From contig ML976988.1 in NCBI GenBank assembly GCA_010015675.1, positions 1,024,780 to 1,088,779 of the forward strand: a DNA stretch of 64,000 nt, given 5' to 3'. The notes beneath the pieces are model-generated. The model worked only from the letters and a program-made list of their open reading frames with translations, did not search any database and was not told where the DNA came from. The position numbers were made by a program, and so were the translations under genes. How positions within the stretch are numbered: the stretch's first letter is position 1; every line of letters starts with the position of its first letter. Below, in pieces: positions 58,986 through 64,000 of the stretch. Origin of the DNA: Byssothecium circinans. Taxonomy: Eukaryota; Ascomycota; Dothideomycetes; Pleosporales; Massarinaceae.

Positions 58986-59556
58986 GTGGTTTCTTGTGGT
59001 GTGTTTCTCTCAAGCCCTACAGCGCATCCACACTCGCTGGGGGTGGGTCTAAGAAAAGAGTTTGCGGGGCCGTCGCTGAGTAGTCCTAGCGGGCCGAACA
59101 AGAAGGCTGGTGGCGGGACGGGGTGAGGTTCGGCGATTGGCGGTATAGCGATGGCGATGGGAAAGATGCGTGTGTGAAAGAGGGCGGTTGCGGCGGTCGG
59201 CACAGCAAACGGGCTTGTTGTGTGTTCGGAGGTAGGACAAGCTCCCTGGCTACGAGCCCGATGAGGGGCCACGGCGATGTCTCGGAGGGAGAAGAGGCAA
59301 ATTCGGGCGACAAAGAATAGGAGCAAACAGTTTCGGCCGTGTCTGATAGCGGGTGAAGCAGCGGCCGGTGTTTGCGGGCTTGCTTTGGAAGAGTGAGGTT
59401 CGTAGGGTTGGTGTCGTTCCGTGGCTTGGCGGCGATCACGGCCCTTCATTCGACATTCGAAATCCCATCGACGACACGACCTGCCCACCACCACAGCTCA
59501 TCACCAACACACTCCTACTCCTACGCACTCGGTATTCAGGAGGGGAATCTTTCGTG
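58986..59556. promoter_or_regulatory. Divergent promoter of ROM2-like and V-ATPase proteolipid genes
   Basis: 571 bases between two start codons. It must hold both promoters; CT-rich patches occur near both ends. No defined factor site. Confidence 0.5.
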
Positions 59557-60331
59557 ATGGAGAATGAACTCACACCCAGCTTCGCGCCGTTCTTTGGCAT
59601 GGTACGTCATGGCGCAGGCAGCTTCCAGTTCATGAGCTAACAGTGTACAGAGCGGTATTGCAGGAGCCGTGAGTATGCCCCTGACATTTGAACTTGACTT
59701 GTAAGATCTAACATATACATAGATGATATTTGGATGTACGTAGCGCCAAAGTTGGACACCTGGAAGCTAATAGATACAGGTCTCGGAGCGGCATATGGCA
59801 CGGCAAAGTCGGGTATCGGAATTGCAGGCGTGGGAACATACAGACCAGACCTCATCATGAAGGTATGCTTCGCAGATTGTGGTAGAAAGAACGTGCAGCT
59901 GATCCCTCCAGTGCTTGATTCCCGTCGTCATGTCCGGTATTCTAGCTGTCTACGCCCTCGTTATTTCAGTCCTCATCGCGAGTGATATACGGCCACCAAC
60001 GGAGAAGAACTATTCGCTATTCGCCGGGTTCATGCACATGGCTGCGGGATTGTCTGTGGGGCTGTCCGGCATGGCTGCAGGCTATGCAATTGGGATAGTC
60101 GGTGATGTGGTGCGTACAACCAAGTCGAATAAAGGACATGGCACTGATTTGGGCAGGGCGTGCGCGCATACATGCGTCAATCGAGGATCTTCGTCGGCAT
60201 GGTGCTCATTCTGATTTTCGCCGAAGTCTTGGGGCTCTACGGGTATGTAGCCATGGAAGCCGAACATTCGCATGACTGACTGGAGCAGACTCATTGTTGC
60301 TCTGATTCTCAACACTCGGGCAAGTGGTTAG
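59557..60331 (+). CDS. VMA11: V-type ATPase proteolipid subunit c-prime (VMA11-like), seven exons
   Basis: Exons 59557-59601, 59651-59668, 59723-59735, 59780-59862, 59912-60109, 60157-60242 and 60289-60331 give 161 residues; introns are 44-54 bp. Exons 2 and 3 are only 18 and 13 nt. The product is the four-helix proteolipid: [80 protein letters not shown], and [19 protein letters not shown], with the essential proton-carrying Glu in the last helix (FAEVLG). The [10 protein letters not shown] and GFMHM segments favour c-prime over subunit c. The subunit forms the rotor ring of the vacuolar proton pump. Phase is kept at every junction, so the microexons are well supported. Confidence 0.92.
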
Positions 60332-61278
60332 AAAGTAGCGAGCACGACTCTTGTATGACTATTCGCGGACGATGGAGCATCAGTATCACGGAGTTGGGGT
60401 TTGTACGCGTGGAGCTGAAGGAATGTCGACTCTGAAGATGGTCGCTTCATTGTATCAATCGAAAGGATGTCAGCGTGGAAACGTAATCTGGTCCGGATGT
60501 ATTGCTTCTTGAATATGGAGAAAGCCATGCATGGAACTCTGGCCACGCTCAATTGAGTCTAGACCAATAGAATCATGGCAGACCTCGGTCTCATTACTGT
60601 ACTGTGTTCCGGAAATTCCCTTCGCTGGCAGAAGCTCGGTCTGGGTGAAAGCAGACGTCGTCAAGCTTGCCCGGATGAATCATGCCTAACCGTGGTTCAC
60701 TTTTTCTGGCTGCCCGCCACACTTTCTGTCGCAGCCCTGCCGAGAGCACGAGCGCAGGCACCGATCGCGGCCTGTGCGACGTCGGGACTTCTGCTGTCGT
60801 CGGTAAATGTGAAGTGCAGCCCTGGAGCGGGTGGGTGCACGTTTCTATAGCATATGGACGACTGGCGAAACATCCAAGCGTTACGGACCCACCACGTATC
60901 GCAATGCCCTGTAGTTTCAACATTGGAAGTGAATAAAAAGCCTTGAGCCGGCGCGTGAAGGCGGGATGCTTCATGTTGTTAAAGGAGTCGTTGTCGCACG
61001 TCCAGCTCTGCCTTTCTCCCCCACGCCTGCTGCGTCATCTTTCAAGGCGAAAGTAACGTCGACCCCCCGCCAACAACAACAAGTACCGCCCCAGACGTCG
61101 AATCCACCCCCTCCCCATGGTTGAATGACTGCCAGCATCGGCCGCTCCGCCTTGTCAAAGGCCGCTCCTCTTCACACTTGTCCCATTGAAGTATACGTAT
61201 ACGCTGTGATGTCCATTCCCACCTGCTAGGAACAGTCAAAGCCCGCCCGCCGCGCTCGCCCACCCTGCCCCGCCGAAG
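60332..61278. other. Intergenic, upstream of PKA catalytic subunit gene
   Basis: About 950 bases with no gene. The right half is the PKA gene promoter and leader. Open frames of 60-126 codons on both strands lack protein character. Confidence 0.5.
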
Positions 61279-62797
61279 ATGACGAACGGCACGATACAGA
61301 AGCTGCTCCATCCGCACAGGTCGCGCGACGAGAATGACGCGAGCAACCACTCCGGCTCGCACGAACGCCAGGACTCGGGCATGGAGCGCACCCGTGAGGA
61401 GGAGAAGCACAACCTCATGCAGTGGGAGGAGCAGAAGCAGCCGTTGGAGCCTGGTCAGATAGAACACCAGGACCAAAAGACCGTGGGGCATTCTTCCCAC
61501 GTGTTGCGACAGGAGGACTTTGAGCTGATCAAGACATTGGGCACCGGTGCGCACACAGAGGCTGAAGTGAAGCGTGAGAGGCCTGGTGGCTGACTGCAGC
61601 TAGGAACCTTTGCGCGCGTATGGCTCGTACGGCTCAAAGACGCGAAGAACGGGGACGAAAACAAGGTCTTTGCCCTGAAGATCCTGCGCAAGACCGACGG
61701 TAGGCGCCCTCTCTGTGTGGCTGCTCGCAGGTGCTAATGGCCGTGTCTCAGTCATCCGCCTCAAGCAAGTGGAACACGTACGGAACGAGCGCAATGTGCT
61801 GGCCGCAGTCGCAGGTCACCCATTCATCACGACCATGGTCGCGAGTTTCAAGGACTACGACTCATTATACATGCTGGTATGCGCCGCTTCCGCAGCTTCA
61901 TCTCCTACCAAAGCTAACATTCCACAGCTTGACTACTGCCCCGGTGGTGAAGTCTTCAGCTACCTCCGAAGAGCGCGCCGATTCAACGAGCCCACATCCC
62001 AGTTCTACGCCGCTGAAATCGTCCTGATACTCGAGTTCTTGCATGAGCGGGAAGGCGTTGCATACCGCGATTTGAAGCCCGAGAACATATTGATAGATGC
62101 AGAAGGACACCTCAAGCTCGTCGACTTCGGCTTCGCGAAGAAGGTGGAAAACAGTGCGTCAATCAGACTGCACGAATATGGTTGAGTGCTGATCATGTCA
62201 GGGGAAACCTATACGCTGTGCGGCACGCCCGAATACCTGGCACCAGAGGTCATTAGGAACACAGGTATTATTGATTGCAGTCACACCACCACACAGAGAT
62301 GCTAACGGTATGCAGGCCATGGAACCGCAGTTGATTGGTGGGCATTTGGCATTTTGGTTTACGAATTTCTCGTTGGCCAACCGCCGTTCTGGGACCAGAA
62401 CCCCATGAAGATCTACGAACAGTGAGCTGGCCCTTCCCAGTCAAACAAGGCTCTAGTCCTAACCCCCATGTGAAGGATCGTCGAAGGCCGCGTTCGGTTC
62501 CCCTCTGCCATGTCATCAGATGCGCGTGATCTCATCTCAGGCCTCTGCACCGTCGACACATCAAAACGCCTTGGTAACATCCAGGGCGGCGCAGGTGCAG
62601 TGAAGGCACACCCGTGGTTCCGGCAAATCGACTGGGACGCACTGTACTACCGCAAAGTCAACGGACCGATCGTACCTCACCTACGTGGACCAGCTGACAC
62701 AAGAAACTTTGACGAGTACGAGCCTGAATCAACGAACAGGGAGAAGTACACGAAAGAGATGGCCGACAAGTGGGACGAATCCTTCAAGGACTTTTAA
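61279..62797 (+). CDS. cAMP-dependent protein kinase catalytic subunit (PKA-C)
   Basis: Seven exons (61279-61546, 61604-61699, 61752-61876, 61928-62153, 62202-62264, 62316-62421, 62476-62797), introns 48-57 bp, give 401 residues. After a polar 80-residue N-terminus the AGC kinase core starts: [17 protein letters not shown] (glycine loop across the first splice), FALKIL (catalytic Lys), [21 protein letters not shown], and [14 protein letters not shown] with the activation-loop Thr. Then comes [19 protein letters not shown]. The tail [11 protein letters not shown] and the C-terminal FKDF form the hydrophobic motif typical of PKA rather than PKC or Sch9. The enzyme is held by a regulatory subunit until cAMP rises and controls growth, stress and development. 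Which fungal PKA paralogue this is cannot be settled from one sequence. Confidence 0.93.
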
Positions 62798-63604
62798 CAA
62801 ACGACAACAAGGAAGCAAATGAACACAGAGACACGAACGCGACGATGAGCGTACAATACCATACGAGCATCTGGGAAGCATCGCTGAGTCTGGGGTATGG
62901 AGTGTGGGTGCTTGGATTAAAAGGAGCGGCTGTGATGGCTTTTTCCCTGTTAACAAGAAAGTCGTCTTTATTCTTACTGGAAACTTGTGTGCTGTACGCA
63001 TTGGACGGAGTGTAGCGACGTCGGGGATGTTGTTGTTGGTGAGGTTGTCTTTTTGGATACCAGCGTTGGGACTACCTTGTTATCTACGTTTTGTCATTTT
63101 CAGTATGGGAGGGACAGTTCAACCTTTGCGGCGGCGGCGGGTCTTGGTGGGCAGTTTCCGAAGCTCCCCCTATCTTGTAGTTTTAGCGTCTTGTTGGCGT
63201 GTTTGCCACTTTTGTCCGTAGCATGTTGCATTCGAAGTTCTTGCTCGCTTGAGCTTTATTACTATTGTATCTTGACCAAGTCCTTGATAGCTAGCTGTGC
63301 ACTGTTCTTCATACGTGTTGCTTCTAGGTCATATACGAAGTGTGTACACTTTTACCATAGTTCATGATTGTATTGAAGGAGTAAGGTGATATTCGTCGAT
63401 TCGATCTAATAAGATATATTACGATGAATTCCCGTCATATACGCAAGCTATCCCCGATGCGGTGAGGTGAGTGTGCAACGACCGCAGTGCTTGCTGAGCA
63501 GAGCAGAACATCTCGCAGACCCATCCATGCACGCGACTCAAACTCCGCAAGAACCACAGACCCATCCAGAAATCCAGTCCGTCCAGCAAAAGAACCCTTA
63601 GGCC
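62798..63604. other. Intergenic, 3' region between convergent genes
   Basis: About 800 bases downstream of the PKA gene and of the minus-strand gene at the right edge. No gene or repeat recognised. Confidence 0.5.
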
Positions 63605-64000
63605 TCACCACCCCGCAAGCTCCATCTCCATAGTCGGACTACTACCATACCACGTCCCCTCAGTGTCCCAACTCGCCTTACTCGCCAAGCTCTCCTGGCT
63701 CTCTACACTATCCAAACTCTCCCTCCTCCCACTTCCCCACGAACTCTCACTACCCCTCCGACTCACCCTCCGACTCCGACTCCACCTCCCACCCACAACC
63801 CTAACCACACCGCCACCACCCCTGAACACGCCAACAACCCTCTCATACATACTCTTCCCTCCCAGTCCCTTCCCCTGCCCCGTCCCCGCCTCGTCAACAC
63901 CAGCATCGACATCAACACTACCCTCACTGCTATCCTCAGCCAACAGGCTCGGAAAACTGGTCAGCGAGCGAGTATTCCGCTTCTCTCGCTTCTCGCACTT
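63605..64000 (-). CDS. C-terminal end of an unidentified protein, cut by the window edge
   Basis: The minus-strand frame is open from base 64000 to a stop at 63605 (131 codons plus stop) with no ATG near its visible start, so it is the 3' end of a gene beginning outside. It begins basic (KCEKREKRNTRSLTSFPSLL), then becomes acidic, Gly/Val-rich and Ser/Arg-rich (SRSRRVSRRGSESSWGSGRR), and ends SSPTMEMELAGW. The pattern is that of a disordered, possibly phosphorylated tail. No family recognised. Confidence 0.5.
   Translation of the reverse strand, partial: KCEKREKRNTRSLTSFPSLLAEDSSEGSVDVDAGVDEAGTGQGKGLGGKSMYERVVGVFRGGGGVVRVVGGRWSRSRRVSRRGSESSWGSGRRESLDSVESQESLASKASWDTEGTWYGSSPTMEMELAGW

Overview
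The window comes from a filamentous ascomycete (Pezizomycotina), most likely a dothideomycete. The evidence is short GT-AG introns (about 44-200 bp, mostly near 50) with CTAAC/CTGAC-like branch points, compact housekeeping genes, repeated BTB-domain genes, an RTA1-like transporter, a DUF6590 family and a pogo-type transposase typical of these fungi. The class is an inference. Gene models were built by hand by joining open frames at splice sites that keep phase; none has transcript support.

Left part (1-16.4 kb): the 5' end of a pogo-like transposase at the edge, an RTA1-like membrane protein, a BTB protein, a divergent pair encoding a 9.5-kDa complex I subunit and the oligosaccharyltransferase subunit WBP1/OST48, an uncharacterised basic protein, a small helical protein of doubtful integrity, a GH64 beta-1,3-glucanase-like protein and an acyltransferase-3 membrane protein. 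They are separated by gene-poor stretches holding short tandem repeats.

Middle part (16.4-35 kb): this looks like an accessory compartment. It holds a small secreted eight-cysteine protein with a Kex2-type site, a Ser/Thr kinase fused to a DUF6590 domain, an orphan helical protein in an AT-rich island, a probable decayed wax-synthase-like gene, a coiled-coil protein, a stand-alone DUF6590 protein with a CTD-like heptad repeat, and a gamma-glutamylcyclotransferase-like gene broken by one TGA. The two DUF6590 genes lie on opposite strands and share intron positions, so they are clear paralogues. The kinase-DUF6590 protein is the best candidate here for something undescribed.

Right part (35.4-64 kb): mostly conserved core genes. 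These are the DEAD-box helicase DBP9 (DEGD at motif II), two neighbouring BTB proteins with cysteine-rich tails, a 757-residue disordered protein, Tudor-SN/SND1, a ROM2-like Rho GEF (DEP-DH-PH-CNH), a V-ATPase proteolipid of c-prime type with two microexons, and a cAMP-dependent protein kinase catalytic subunit. The C-terminal end of an unidentified gene runs off the right edge. Rho1 GEF and PKA act in cell-wall and nutrient signalling, but nothing in the sequence ties these neighbours into one unit. I recognised no tRNA, rRNA or CRISPR array.
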